Source: Paratissierella segnis
Lineage (GTDB): Bacteria > Bacillota > Clostridia > Tissierellales > Tissierellaceae
Reading direction: 5' to 3'
Assembly (NCBI RefSeq): GCF_014385195.1
Contig: NZ_JACRTG010000018.1
Span: 62,001-126,000 of the forward strand
DNA: 64,000 bases
The notes under the pieces are model-generated. The model ran no database searches, was not told the DNA's origin, and worked only from the letters and a program-made list of their open reading frames with translations. Both the position numbers and the translations under genes were made by a program. Below are positions 26,106 to 34,370 of this stretch, one piece after another. How positions within the stretch are numbered: position 1 is the first letter of the stretch; each line of letters starts with the position of its first letter.

Positions 26106-26285
26106 ATGAGTGATGTAAATGATATTTTTCAAGTAGATTACGAACCTAGACAAAAAGAATTGCATATCAATTTGCCTGAAGAACTATGGAATAAAATTGA
26201 TAGCATAATCATAACAAGACATTTCAATGAATTGAAAAAAATAAGGATATTACACAGAGAAAGTGAGGTTAAACAAAATGACTAA
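26106..26285 (+). CDS. Small phage protein (59 aa), unknown
   Basis: ATG 8 bases after AAGGAG. The product contains KELHINLPEELWNKIDSI, a short beta-strand then helix reminiscent of ribbon-helix-helix proteins. It overlaps the next gene by 8 bases. Confidence 0.6.
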   Translation: MSDVNDIFQVDYEPRQKELHINLPEELWNKIDSIIITRHFNELKKIRILHRESEVKQND

Positions 26286-26550
26286 AGCAATACTAGAGCT
26301 TGAAAAAGTACCTAAAAGTTGTCGTGGAAGCGGGTGCCCATTTTATAAAGTTTGCGATATTTGTGATATATTGTCAAGTCGAAATAAGCATATGCCTGTA
26401 TTAGTTCCTTCCGAAGGCAAAAGAGATGATTGCCCTATAAGACCAATAAACGAAATAAAGAAAAGCATAATAAATGAGGTAAGTCAATTTTTACAAGACA
26501 ATAATTTTGAAGAAGCAAGCAAAGCAATAGATGCTGAATATGAATTATAA
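26278..26550 (+). CDS. Small Cys-containing phage protein, unknown
   Basis: The ATG at 26278 is preferred over GTG 26263, which lies on the GAGG site. 90 residues; SCRGSGCPFYKVCDICD gives a four-Cys cluster that could bind metal, followed by an acidic helix. Function unknown; early-region position. Confidence 0.6.
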   Translation: MTKAILELEKVPKSCRGSGCPFYKVCDICDILSSRNKHMPVLVPSEGKRDDCPIRPINEIKKSIINEVSQFLQDNNFEEASKAIDAEYEL

Positions 26551-26599
26551 TTAGCTGACTGCTGAACATAACAAGTATTAGACGAAGGAGGAAATGAAA

Positions 26600-27067
26600 T
26601 TGAGTAAAGTCTTAGAAATAACTAAGCTAGCAATGGAAATAAACGAATTAGGCAAACATCAAGTATTCGTAGACATCAGTCCTCATGTTAAGAGTATGTC
26701 TATTTCAATATACGAAGGCAAGTGGAAAAGAGGTAATAGTTCAGTTTTTTATGGGAGCTTCTATTATGATGAATCAGATAAAAGTGATTATTACTTCATC
26801 AAGAGAAAACTACTCGAAATAAAAGAAAAAGACCTATCAGGACGGCCATCCTTCAAGGTCACAGATAATCAACTTAATTATAGCACAAATACAAACAAAG
26901 TAAAGCAAGTTAGATTAATTAGCCAGGAAGATTATTCCGATTTATATGTATTTTTATCAAACATGACAAGAGCAATAGAAAATAATGATTTACATTTAGC
27001 CCTAAGTAAACTAGAAGAGTTAAAGAAATGGAAGAAAACCTTAAAGGGAAATATAGGTGAAGTATAG
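26600..27067 (+). CDS. Phage protein of unknown function (155 aa)
   Basis: TTG at 26600 lies 8 bases after AAGGAGG; the in-frame ATG at 26594 is too close to it. The product is soluble and mixed alpha/beta with no recognised motif. The next gene starts immediately after the stop, so it belongs to an operon. Confidence 0.6.
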   Translation: MSKVLEITKLAMEINELGKHQVFVDISPHVKSMSISIYEGKWKRGNSSVFYGSFYYDESDKSDYYFIKRKLLEIKEKDLSGRPSFKVTDNQLNYSTNTNKVKQVRLISQEDYSDLYVFLSNMTRAIENNDLHLALSKLEELKKWKKTLKGNIGEV

Positions 27068-27316
27068 ATGAAATTATTTGAAACTATCTATATGAAAATT
27101 ATAGATACAGATAAAACTTATTATCTACTATATAAATCGTACGCAGATGATGATGATGGTCGAATTGATGTAGAAGAAATAGACGAGAAAAGATATCTAA
27201 AGGCTAAAGAAGCAGGATTAAAGATAGAGGAAAAAGAGTTTGGAAATGCTAGGTTTGGCATAAAGAGAAGGATTGAATACGGAGAATTTGAAGGTGTAAA
27301 AAGGGAGGAAATATAA
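27068..27316 (+). CDS. Phage protein of unknown function (82 aa)
   Basis: Acidic and lysine-rich, with a run of Asp in SYADDDDGRIDVEE. Directly abuts its neighbours on both sides. No family recognised. Confidence 0.55.
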   Translation: MKLFETIYMKIIDTDKTYYLLYKSYADDDDGRIDVEEIDEKRYLKAKEAGLKIEEKEFGNARFGIKRRIEYGEFEGVKREEI

Positions 27317-27676
27317 ATGATAAAAGATAGATTATTAAGCTTACCAAATGAGATATTTGAAAAGAAGTGCCACTTAATAGATAAACAACAAGAATTAGAG
27401 GATATAAAGATGGAACTTAAAATATGGGAAATGAAAGAAATGAATACTATCACAAATCTAATAGATGTAAAGGGGAAGCCTTATTATTCAAATGCAGAGA
27501 AAAGAGCGGTAGCACTACAAGATGCAAAGGATAAATCAGATTTTTATGATAGCAAATCAATAAAAGCAAAAATACTCGAAAAAGAAATATCGCTTATAAA
27601 CATACACTTAGAGAAGCTATTCAATGAACAAGGAAACCTAAGAGCAATATGCAGATTAGAGGGTGGTCTAAATTAA
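27317..27676 (+). CDS. Coiled-coil phage protein upstream of ERF
   Basis: 119 residues, nearly all helical (FEKKCHLIDKQQELEDIKME...), with GKPYYSNAEKRAVALQD in the middle. Small proteins of this type often precede ERF/RecT recombinase genes in Firmicute phages, so a recombination accessory role is possible. GGGAGG site before the ATG. Confidence 0.6.
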   Translation: MIKDRLLSLPNEIFEKKCHLIDKQQELEDIKMELKIWEMKEMNTITNLIDVKGKPYYSNAEKRAVALQDAKDKSDFYDSKSIKAKILEKEISLINIHLEKLFNEQGNLRAICRLEGGLN

Positions 27677-27854
27677 CGATTTAATCGAAAGACAAACGCA
27701 GATTGAGGATTTCTTATATGAAAAATATGGTGCAAGACCAACTAGAAATACAGTTGTCGGAGATAGATATGGACTAGTAGATGAATGGCACAAGAATAAT
27801 GAAAAGATTAGAGAAATGCAAGAAAGGGAGTTGAATAATTATGAATATATATGA
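27672..27854 (+). CDS. Small phage protein (60 codons) with an apparent ATT start
   Basis: The frame is open from just after a stop and contains RPTRNTVVGDRYGLVDEW followed by HKNNEKIREMQE, a clearly protein-like sequence. There is no ATG, GTG or TTG until close to its end. ATT at 27672 lies downstream of AGAGGGTGG, so an AUU start is inferred. It overlaps the previous gene by 5 bases and the ERF gene by 14. Confidence 0.5.
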   Translation: MNDLIERQTQIEDFLYEKYGARPTRNTVVGDRYGLVDEWHKNNEKIREMQERELNNYEYI

Positions 27855-28434
27855 AAAGCTAATGAACATTCAAGTAGATTTAAAAGCACCTAAAAATCAA
27901 TTTAATAGTTTTGGTAAATACAATTATAGAAGTTGCGAGGACATATTGGAAGGATTAAAACCTTTACTAAACAAACATAAAGCTACTCTAACGATAGATG
28001 ATGAGATAGTGCAAATAGGCGATAGATATTATGTTAGGGCTACCGCAAGATTACACGATACTGGTGATGGTCCTGTTATAACAACAACTGCTTATGCAAG
28101 AGAAGATGAAACAAAAAAAAGAATGGACTTAGCACAAGTAACTGGAAGCACATCTTCATACGCACGTAAATACGCTTTAAATGGATTATTTGCAATAGAT
28201 GATACTAAGGATAGTGACAGCACTAATACGCATGGTAAAGAGGATAAGGGACAATCTACAAAAGAACAATCCAAAAGCCAACAAAATAGAAAGTCGACTA
28301 CAAATTCAAATACCAAATTTAGTACTCTAAAATGCATTGACTGTGATGAAGATATAACTCAAGCGGTTAAGACATTTTCAGAGAAAAAATTCGGAAGAGC
28401 TTTATGTATGAATTGTCAGAAGAAAGAGAAGTAA
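27841..28434 (+). CDS. ERF-family single-strand annealing protein
   Basis: The 197-residue protein has the ERF core: FNSFGKYNYRSCEDILEGLKP near residues 21-40 and the aromatic/charged GSTSSYARKYALNGLF around 100-115. A Ser/Gln/Lys-rich linker and a C-terminal CxxC...CxxC zinc-ribbon-like tail (CIDCDED, CMNCQKK) follow. It would promote annealing in phage recombination and concatemer formation. Confidence 0.92.
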   Translation: MNIYEKLMNIQVDLKAPKNQFNSFGKYNYRSCEDILEGLKPLLNKHKATLTIDDEIVQIGDRYYVRATARLHDTGDGPVITTTAYAREDETKKRMDLAQVTGSTSSYARKYALNGLFAIDDTKDSDSTNTHGKEDKGQSTKEQSKSQQNRKSTTNSNTKFSTLKCIDCDEDITQAVKTFSEKKFGRALCMNCQKKEK

Positions 28435-28465
28435 AGGGAGAGCAATCTCCCTCGGAGGTGAACGG

Positions 28466-29251
28466 ATGTATACGAAAATAGATGCTTTAATGTGGAGTGA
28501 TTGCAAATATAGGGAATTGACCGATGATGGAAAATTATTATTTGTCTATGTATTGACTTGTAACCACAGAAATATGTTAGGGATATATCATCTACCAATT
28601 CCATATGGTGCATATGATTTGAATTGGGATAATAAACGGTTTAGTAAAGGGTTAGAGGAACTGTTGCAAAAGGGTTTAATAAACTATAACTCTAACACCA
28701 ATATTATTTTAATTCCCAACTTTTTAAAGTACAATCCACTTGAAAATCAAAATCAAGTTAAAGGTGCAATAAAAGCTATAAGTTCAATACCTACAATTGG
28801 CTTAAATACTGAATTATTAACTACTTTGAAAGCCTTTGATAAACCCTTTGTTGAACCCTTAATTAAACTGTTAGAGGAACGGTTAGGTAAACAAGAAAAA
28901 GAAGAAGAAGAAGAAGAAGAAGAAAAAGAAGAAGAAACAATAGAAGAAGAAGTAGAAGAAATTAAAAAAACCACTCCTAAAAAAATAAAATTTGGTGAAT
29001 TTAAAAAAGTATCTCTATTAGAAATAGAATATCAAAAATTAATAGACAAATTAGGACAAGTATTAACTGATGATTTAATAGTTAGATTAGACAATTATAA
29101 GGCAAGCACAGGTAAAAATTATAAATCGGATTATGCGACTATTCTTAATTGGAGTAGAAAAGAACCTATAAATAATAATTCACCCAAAAAGTCAAGTAAT
29201 CCATTTCTTGAAATGATGCAAGATGAATTAGATAAGAACGGAGGATATTAA
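28466..29251 (+). CDS. Phage replication initiator-like protein with Glu-rich linker
   Basis: 261 residues. The N-terminal ~110 (MWSDCKYRELTDDGKLLFVY, ...GLINYNSNTNIILIPNF) resemble the winged-helix N-domain of phage DnaD/replisome organisers. A (GAA)n-encoded Glu/Lys tract (~146-166) links it to a C-terminal helical domain. It is followed by the helicase-loader-like gene, as in DnaD/G39P-type replication modules. CGGAGG precedes the ATG. Confidence 0.75.
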   Translation: MYTKIDALMWSDCKYRELTDDGKLLFVYVLTCNHRNMLGIYHLPIPYGAYDLNWDNKRFSKGLEELLQKGLINYNSNTNIILIPNFLKYNPLENQNQVKGAIKAISSIPTIGLNTELLTTLKAFDKPFVEPLIKLLEERLGKQEKEEEEEEEEKEEETIEEEVEEIKKTTPKKIKFGEFKKVSLLEIEYQKLIDKLGQVLTDDLIVRLDNYKASTGKNYKSDYATILNWSRKEPINNNSPKKSSNPFLEMMQDELDKNGGY

Positions 29252-29252
29252 T

Positions 29253-29789
29253 TTGAATAAATTTGAAACTATAGGAATTATGGCAATCTTAAAAGAAGCC
29301 TATCCAATGTACTACAGAGATAAAACAAAAGAAGAATTAAATGTATCGGTATCACTTTGGGCTGAAATGTTTGCTGATGATGATATTAATCTTGTAAAAG
29401 CTGCGGTCAAGTCCTATATAGCAAATGATACAAAAGGTTATCCGCCAGTAATAGGACAGATTAAAAATTCACTATATAAGTTATCAGAGCCTGAACAAAT
29501 GAGTGAGGTTGAAGCTTGGGGATTGGTGAGTAAAGCAGTAAGAAATGCTTACTATAATTCAGTCGATGAATTCAATAAATTACCACCAATAATACAAAAA
29601 ACAATAGGAAGTGCAGATAGGCTAAGAGAATGGTCACAACTGGATATACAAACAGTTCAATCTGTAGTATCAAGTAATTTTATGAGAAGTTACAAGGCTA
29701 AATCGCAAACCGAACAAGAGTATAAAAAGTTACCAAGTGACATCAAACAACTACTAAATAATACAACTCTACAAATAGAAGGTGACTAG
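29253..29789 (+). CDS. Helicase loader/inhibitor-like protein (G39P-type)
   Basis: TTG start, 8 bases after GGAGG. 178 residues; the N-terminus MAILKEAYPMYYRDKTKEEL and VSLWAEMFADDDINLVKAAV match the helical N-domain of phage G39P-like replicative helicase loaders. It sits right after the initiator-like gene; the phage encodes no DnaB-type helicase here, so it probably recruits the host helicase. Confidence 0.75.
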   Translation: MNKFETIGIMAILKEAYPMYYRDKTKEELNVSVSLWAEMFADDDINLVKAAVKSYIANDTKGYPPVIGQIKNSLYKLSEPEQMSEVEAWGLVSKAVRNAYYNSVDEFNKLPPIIQKTIGSADRLREWSQLDIQTVQSVVSSNFMRSYKAKSQTEQEYKKLPSDIKQLLNNTTLQIEGD

Positions 29790-30065
29790 GTGAAATTTGA
29801 AATATATGGGCTATCAAAAGAAACTATAGACCAAGATAAATGGGGCGAAAAACAAGGAATATTTTTAGGCACTTATGACGGAGTACAATTTTCATCTAAT
29901 GAATATGAACTAGAACAACTAGAAGAATTTGATTATATCCATATATTCATCAACGGACAGTTAAAATCGCATTACCCTAAAAGGTTTAATCAAAATATCA
30001 GAGAAAAGTTAAAAAGAGATTTTACAAGAGAATTCGGGGAGAACATTCAAATAAGTTTACTGTAA
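29790..30065 (+). CDS. Phage protein of unknown function (91 aa)
   Basis: GTG start immediately after the loader stop, with GGTGACTAG as its site. Compact alpha/beta sequence with an acidic middle (ELEQLEEFDYIHIFING). No family recognised. Confidence 0.55.
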   Translation: MKFEIYGLSKETIDQDKWGEKQGIFLGTYDGVQFSSNEYELEQLEEFDYIHIFINGQLKSHYPKRFNQNIREKLKRDFTREFGENIQISLL

Positions 30066-30076
30066 GGAGGTTAGGA

Positions 30077-30694
30077 ATGGAAGCTAAAAAATGTAAAATA
30101 TGTGGAGAAAAATATCCTGAAACATCAGAATACTTCTATAAAAGACGTGATTATAAAAATGGGTTAGATACTACTTGTAAATTTTGTAGAAGAAAAGAAG
30201 ATGCAGAAAGAAGAGAAAGACTAAAAGCAAATACAAAGAAATGTAGTCAATGCGGTAAAGATAAGCCTTTAAACGAAGATAACTTTGACAAGCTAAAAGT
30301 AGTATATAGAAGTGTATGTAAGAGTTGTAGAGATAAAAATAAAAAGAAACATTTAGAAACTAAGCAGAGAAAGAAAAAAGAAATAGAACAATTTAAAAAA
30401 GAAAAACGAGAAAGAGACATACAAGATGAAAAAGCATTTAGAAAAATGATAAGTCAACCTCGCACAAAAGGATTAGCGGATAAGGAGTTTGATTATCCAC
30501 TTACGATAGGCAAGAAATATAAAGTTATAAAACTAGCTTTACGAGAAGGACAAACTAGAACAAATGAAACTTTTCAAGGAGAACTTACACAAATAACAGA
30601 TAATTTCTTTGTATTAAAAAATAAAGTAGGATTTTGTGAATGTTTCCTAAAAAATGATTACAAGCTAGGCGAAATAAAGATTTTGGAGGTGTAG
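30077..30694 (+). CDS. Multi-zinc-ribbon phage protein
   Basis: 205 residues with two CxxC-x(n)-CxxC units in the first ~90 residues: CKICGEKYPE...CKFCRRK and CSQCGKDKP...CKSCRDK. A long basic helix follows, then a beta-rich C-terminal part. The twin units resemble treble-clef modules, but no HNH catalytic His set is visible. DNA or RNA binding is inferred. Confidence 0.7.
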   Translation: MEAKKCKICGEKYPETSEYFYKRRDYKNGLDTTCKFCRRKEDAERRERLKANTKKCSQCGKDKPLNEDNFDKLKVVYRSVCKSCRDKNKKKHLETKQRKKKEIEQFKKEKRERDIQDEKAFRKMISQPRTKGLADKEFDYPLTIGKKYKVIKLALREGQTRTNETFQGELTQITDNFFVLKNKVGFCECFLKNDYKLGEIKILEV

Positions 30695-30696
30695 GT

Positions 30697-30822
30697 GTGG
30701 ATATAGAGAAAAACAAAGTCAACGAAACAATCATAGAAGCAGTAAGGATATTTAGAGATTATCCATCAATGACAATCTGGGATGCGATAGAGAAGGCTAA
30801 GGAAGTGATTAAGAATGTCTAA
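30697..30822 (+). CDS. Small phage protein (41 aa)
   Basis: GTG start 6 bases after GGAGGT. Product VNETIIEAVRIFRDYPSM... is helical and acidic. It overlaps the next gene by 8 bases. Confidence 0.55.
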   Translation: MDIEKNKVNETIIEAVRIFRDYPSMTIWDAIEKAKEVIKNV

Positions 30823-31027
30823 AGTATTAAAGAAAACTTCACTAAACAATATTAGGTTTAAAATAATAGAGTTTTTAGATAGAAAAAGGTTACTTGGAGT
30901 TCATAGAAAATGTTGGGCGAATTTAGTTGTATGGAGTATAGGAGCGACAACGTGGGGAGAGATACCAGATGCTATTTGTAGTAGTTGTCATTATTGCCAC
31001 CCGGCAGGATATGAGAGGGACAGGTGA
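30815..31027 (+). CDS. Small phage protein with C-terminal Cys/His cluster (70 aa)
   Basis: Basic N-terminal half and a C-terminal CSSCHYCHPAG cluster, a possible metal site. It precedes RusA with a 4-base gap. Function unknown. Confidence 0.55.
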   Translation: MSKVLKKTSLNNIRFKIIEFLDRKRLLGVHRKCWANLVVWSIGATTWGEIPDAICSSCHYCHPAGYERDR

Positions 31028-31031
31028 TGAA

Positions 31032-31397
31032 ATGAAAATAGTAATACCGGGTGAATTACCTGATCTAAATACAATAATAGCAGAATCTAAAAAAGGTAGA
31101 GGAAGGTATCAACCTTACAACGACATAAAAAGAGAAAATACTGAGAAGGTAGCTTGGATAGCAAAGTCTAAGATAAAGAAGAAGTTAAGCAAAATAGACC
31201 TTGAAGTTAATTGGATATGTAAAGACAAACGGAAAGATAAAGATAATATTCAAGCAGGAACTAAATTTATTTTAGATGGACTAGTAGAAGCAGGAATAAT
31301 CGAAAATGACGGATGGAAGCAGATAGGAGACATTACTCATAAGTTTAAGGTAGACAAGCATAATCCGAGGATAGAGGTAATTATTAAGGAGGTATAA
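31032..31397 (+). CDS. RusA-family Holliday junction resolvase
   Basis: ATG at 31032 after AGGTGATGA; the longer in-frame upstream start has no site. The 121-residue product starts IVIPGELPDLNTIIAESKKG and has the acidic catalytic block KRKDKDNIQAGTKFILDGLV and IIENDGWKQI typical of RusA. It resolves recombination junctions before packaging. Confidence 0.93.
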   Translation: MKIVIPGELPDLNTIIAESKKGRGRYQPYNDIKRENTEKVAWIAKSKIKKKLSKIDLEVNWICKDKRKDKDNIQAGTKFILDGLVEAGIIENDGWKQIGDITHKFKVDKHNPRIEVIIKEV

Positions 31398-31399
31398 AA

Positions 31400-31714
31400 A
31401 TGTATGCAATTTTAACATATAGCACAGACCAAACAAGACCAAATTATCAAATAGAATTTACAACATCAAAGAAAAAGGTAAGAGAAGCTTTAAATTGTGA
31501 GATGAAACCAACTTATGGAAACCCTGAACTTGCAAAGAATTGGCATAATGACATTAAGTCAGTTTATGAGATGCCACCAAGTTGGAGAAAACCGACTAAA
31601 AGCTTTATAAATAAGGAAGTAGAGCGGCAAAAAGGAAGTATATATAGTCCGAATGCTAACGGTGTAATGGCTAGTTGTATCCGCAGAGATGGGGTTGAAG
31701 TTAAAGAAATCTAA
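31400..31714 (+). CDS. Phage protein of unknown function (104 aa)
   Basis: Begins YAILTYSTDQTRPNYQIEF and ends in a basic segment with one Cys. Good AAGGAGG site. No family recognised. Confidence 0.55.
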   Translation: MYAILTYSTDQTRPNYQIEFTTSKKKVREALNCEMKPTYGNPELAKNWHNDIKSVYEMPPSWRKPTKSFINKEVERQKGSIYSPNANGVMASCIRRDGVEVKEI

Positions 31715-31726
31715 GGAGGTATAAAA

Positions 31727-31990
31727 GTGAATTGCTATAGAACTAATTGCAAAGAAAAATGTAACGATATAAAGAAAATGTATTGCTTATATAAATTAAA
31801 TAAAGAACAGCAAAAGGTTATAGCAAGAATAAGAAAAAATAATAAGAATTACTGTAGGCATTGTGGAGGAAAGCTTATACAAAGTAAATATATGGGACAA
31901 GTTACAAGGCTATGTACAGGGTGCGGGCTGGTAACCAAAGGAGATAAAATAATAAGGAAATGTCTAATAAATAGCAGGAAGGTGAGTTAG
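31727..31990 (+). CDS. Zinc-ribbon phage protein (87 aa)
   Basis: GTG start after AAGGAGG. An N-terminal Cys pair (NCYRTNCKEKCND) and a C-terminal ribbon CRHCGGKLIQ...CTGCG. Very basic. Probably nucleic-acid binding; function not known. Confidence 0.6.
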   Translation: MNCYRTNCKEKCNDIKKMYCLYKLNKEQQKVIARIRKNNKNYCRHCGGKLIQSKYMGQVTRLCTGCGLVTKGDKIIRKCLINSRKVS

Positions 31991-32182
31991 ATGAAATTTG
32001 CAAGTGGATTACTTATAGGATTTGGTCTTAGTTGGATTTCTATGTATTTAGCAATAGAACAATATATCTATAAAAACGAAGAAGATAAGAAACTAATAGA
32101 TGAACTTGTAACAGAAAATAACGGATATAAAAAGGTAATACAAAAATGGAGAGATGAAGCAGATAAAACTTATTGGGGGTAG
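31991..32182 (+). CDS. Small membrane-anchored phage protein (63 aa)
   Basis: One N-terminal hydrophobic helix (FASGLLIGFGLSWISMYLAI) followed by an acidic/basic helix ending DEADKTYWG. Abuts the previous gene. Function unknown. Confidence 0.55.
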   Translation: MKFASGLLIGFGLSWISMYLAIEQYIYKNEEDKKLIDELVTENNGYKKVIQKWRDEADKTYWG

Positions 32183-32247
32183 GGGAAATGATTAACAGTA
32201 AAGAAGCTTGGAAATGTGCATTAGATATCGAAGGGGAGGATAAAGGA

Positions 32248-32757
32248 ATGAATTTAAAAAAGTTATATAAAATGCAAGATGAACTAGATAAATACATTAT
32301 TAAAATTAGAAATATAGCAATGAGTGATGAAGAACTACTAGATAAGACAATATTAGCTTTATTGGTAGAAGTTGGGGAACTTGCAAATGCGACACGTTGC
32401 TTTAAGCATTGGAGTACAAAAGGACCTGAAAGCAAGGAAAGACTTCTTGATGAATTAGCAGATGTACTCCATTTTTACCTAAGTATAGGCAATCAATTAG
32501 ATATTTATTATATAAATGATGAAATAAGGGAATACGAAAAAATAAGGGACATGACAAACACATTTAAATCACTTTATTATTGGATATCCAAACTAAACAA
32601 TACAGATATAAAAAATGTAAATAGTCATGCTTATTACAATATAGGGATAGGCATTAAGATACTAACACACTTACTAGGCTTTACAGATGAAGAAGTAGAA
32701 CAAGCATATCTAAAGAAACACGAAGAAAATTATCGTAGACAAAGAGATGGATATTAA
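32248..32757 (+). CDS. Dimeric all-alpha dUTPase (MazG superfamily)
   Basis: ATG at 32248 with GGGGAGG upstream fits the usual family start NLKKLYKMQDELD; an in-frame ATG at 32188 would add 20 residues. The metal-binding helices are LLVEVGELANATRCFKHW and LLDELADVLHFYLSIGNQ. It removes dUTP (or dUDP) to protect phage DNA synthesis and supplies dUMP, which host ThyX could use. Confidence 0.85.
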   Translation: MNLKKLYKMQDELDKYIIKIRNIAMSDEELLDKTILALLVEVGELANATRCFKHWSTKGPESKERLLDELADVLHFYLSIGNQLDIYYINDEIREYEKIRDMTNTFKSLYYWISKLNNTDIKNVNSHAYYNIGIGIKILTHLLGFTDEEVEQAYLKKHEENYRRQRDGY

Positions 32758-32843
32758 TATGTGTGATTGCATAAAACAAACGGAAGAAAAATTCAAACAG
32801 CACCTAATGTTTTTTATGTGCAATGGAAAGGGAGGATTAAGAA

Positions 32844-33341
32844 ATGATTACATGGCTAAATACACCATTTGAAGATGTAATACAAGCAACTAGAAATTTA
32901 TATGGGGACTTTGATTGTGAAATAGAGTGGGATAACAAGTTAAAAGAAAAAGAAGGAGTATATGGGCTAACGACTTTCTTGCCTGATGAAAAAGTAATTA
33001 TAACTCTAGATGCAAAAACAGAAGTAGAAACACAAGTAGAAACACTGGGACATGAATTAGCACATGTTATAGTGGGCCATGAAGTAGAGCATGGGGCAGA
33101 GTGGGAAGAAGTTTTTGATAATATATTTAAAGAATACAACAGATATTGCGAAAGAAAGTATTCAGATAAAAACCAAAAGAAAGTGACTTATAAAGGTTGT
33201 AGAGGGGCTTTAGAATTTATTGCTGATATAGCTTATGGCTATGATAATTCTAAAAGTGTAAAAGCATTGGAAAAATTGATAGATGAAATAAGGATAGAGG
33301 CATTAAGAGCATTAGAATCAGGTGAAGGATATAGGATTTAA
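32844..33341 (+). CDS. SprT-like zinc metallopeptidase of the prophage
   Basis: 165 residues. GHELAHVIVGHEVEHGAEW carries HExxH plus a second histidine and the HGxxW-type tail seen in SprT-like proteins. A C-terminal helical region follows (CRGALEFIADIAYGYDNS). The target is unknown; SprT-like proteins can act on DNA-bound proteins. AGGGAGG precedes the ATG. Confidence 0.75.
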   Translation: MITWLNTPFEDVIQATRNLYGDFDCEIEWDNKLKEKEGVYGLTTFLPDEKVIITLDAKTEVETQVETLGHELAHVIVGHEVEHGAEWEEVFDNIFKEYNRYCERKYSDKNQKKVTYKGCRGALEFIADIAYGYDNSKSVKALEKLIDEIRIEALRALESGEGYRI

Positions 33342-33366
33342 TGGAAATTAGAAAGGAGTTCTGAAA

Positions 33367-33537
33367 ATGGATAAGGAAACTTTTTTAAAAATAGAATATG
33401 AGACAGAGGCTAAATATGGTTTTGGATGTGGATATTGGAGAGTTTGTGATGACCATGCCTGTGCTTGTGCATTATCTAGTAAGGTATTTGATGCAGAAAT
33501 ATATGAAAAAATGAGAAAAGCAAACTTTAAAGGTTAA
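33367..33537 (+). CDS. Small Cys-rich phage protein (56 aa)
   Basis: ATG after AGAAAGGAG. Contains FGCGYWRVCDDHACACALSS, a Cys/His cluster. Function unknown. Confidence 0.55.
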   Translation: MDKETFLKIEYETEAKYGFGCGYWRVCDDHACACALSSKVFDAEIYEKMRKANFKG

Positions 33538-33590
33538 CTGAACATAACAAGAATTAAACGTCGGAAAAACGTCGGGAAGGGGAATAAAAG

Positions 33591-33788
33591 TTGGATAGAT
33601 ATGAAAATTTAGCAAATGCAATAATAGTACAAGCCTGTAAGGATTATCAAGAGCCAAGATATAGAAAAGAAGTAGAGAACTTTTTAAAAAGTGACTGGTT
33701 TAAGGCACTTACAGATATGGATGGAGATAGATTATTAAAAGAATTAAAGAAAAAGGTTGAAGAAAAAAAGCAATCCAAGGGGGTATGA
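33591..33788 (+). CDS. Small phage protein upstream of the late regulator (65 aa)
   Basis: TTG start after GGGAAGGGG. Product DRYENLANAIIVQACKDYQ is helical with a conserved-looking FLKSDWFKALTDMDGDRLL. Small genes of this kind commonly precede ArpU-type regulators in Firmicute phages. Confidence 0.6.
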   Translation: MDRYENLANAIIVQACKDYQEPRYRKEVENFLKSDWFKALTDMDGDRLLKELKKKVEEKKQSKGV

Positions 33789-33791
33789 CTT

Positions 33792-34295
33792 ATAAATCAA
33801 TATAGTAAAGTAGAAGGAATGTTATATGGACACTATAAGCGTAAGAAACGCTTGGACAGGCTTAGAAGCAGGGAAATAAGAGTACAAAATAGAATAGATA
33901 GACTAAGAAAAGACATCAAGGAATGCAATGTAGACCTTGAAGATACTATTAAAGCGATAGATTACTCCAAGGATGCGATACAAAATAATTTAGTTACATC
34001 AAACATAGAGGCAGAACTTGAAAGAGCGGTAGATAGAATATTTAAGGAAATAGAGATAAACATAAGAGAAAAGTATAAAACTAAAGCTAAAATAAATAAT
34101 TTAGAAAAGCAAATTGAGGATGTAGAGTTATTGCTTGAAGATCTACTAGAAGAAGAAAAACAAATTATAGAATTAAGATATGCAGAAAAACTAAGTGATA
34201 AAGCAATAGGAACTATGTTAAATATGAGCAGAACTACTGCACAAAGAAGAAGAACAGAGATAATATATGAGTTGATGAATAAGGTGAGGGACTAA
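33792..34295 (+). CDS. ArpU/sigma-like late transcription regulator
   Basis: The product is a long coiled-coil region followed by a sigma-region-4-like HTH near its C-terminus (YAEKLSDKAIGTMLNMSRTT). This is the ArpU/RinA-like layout of phage late-gene activators. The first ATG (33819) has AAGGA directly adjacent, a poor spacing. ATA at 33792 lies 8 bases after a good AAGGGGG and adds INQYSKVEG, so an AUA start is possible; with ATG the protein is 158 residues. It ends in a terminator. Confidence 0.72.
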   Translation: MNQYSKVEGMLYGHYKRKKRLDRLRSREIRVQNRIDRLRKDIKECNVDLEDTIKAIDYSKDAIQNNLVTSNIEAELERAVDRIFKEIEINIREKYKTKAKINNLEKQIEDVELLLEDLLEEEKQIIELRYAEKLSDKAIGTMLNMSRTTAQRRRTEIIYELMNKVRD

Positions 34296-34313
34296 TGCAG
34301 TCCCTTTTTATTT
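34288..34313 (+). terminator. Terminator after the late regulator
   Basis: GGGACT-AATGC-AGTCCC overlaps the stop codon and is followed by TTTTTATTT. It separates the early operon from the 34.4-40.2 kb block. Confidence 0.88.
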
Positions 34314-34331
34314 GTCGAAACTTTGTCGAAA
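34311..34331 (+). repeat. 11-bp-period direct repeat upstream of the cargo promoter
   Basis: TTTGTCGAAA occurs at 34311-34320 and 34322-34331, one helical turn apart, about 40 bp upstream of the -35. Candidate regulator site. Confidence 0.55.
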
Positions 34332-34370
34332 TAAACTTTAAAAATAATTAAACTATTTATAAAAAAATAC

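Noticed and set aside
32759..32872. 37-codon frame before the SprT-like gene
   Set aside because: No ribosome site and a 29-base overlap with the next gene; product not protein-like enough to support.
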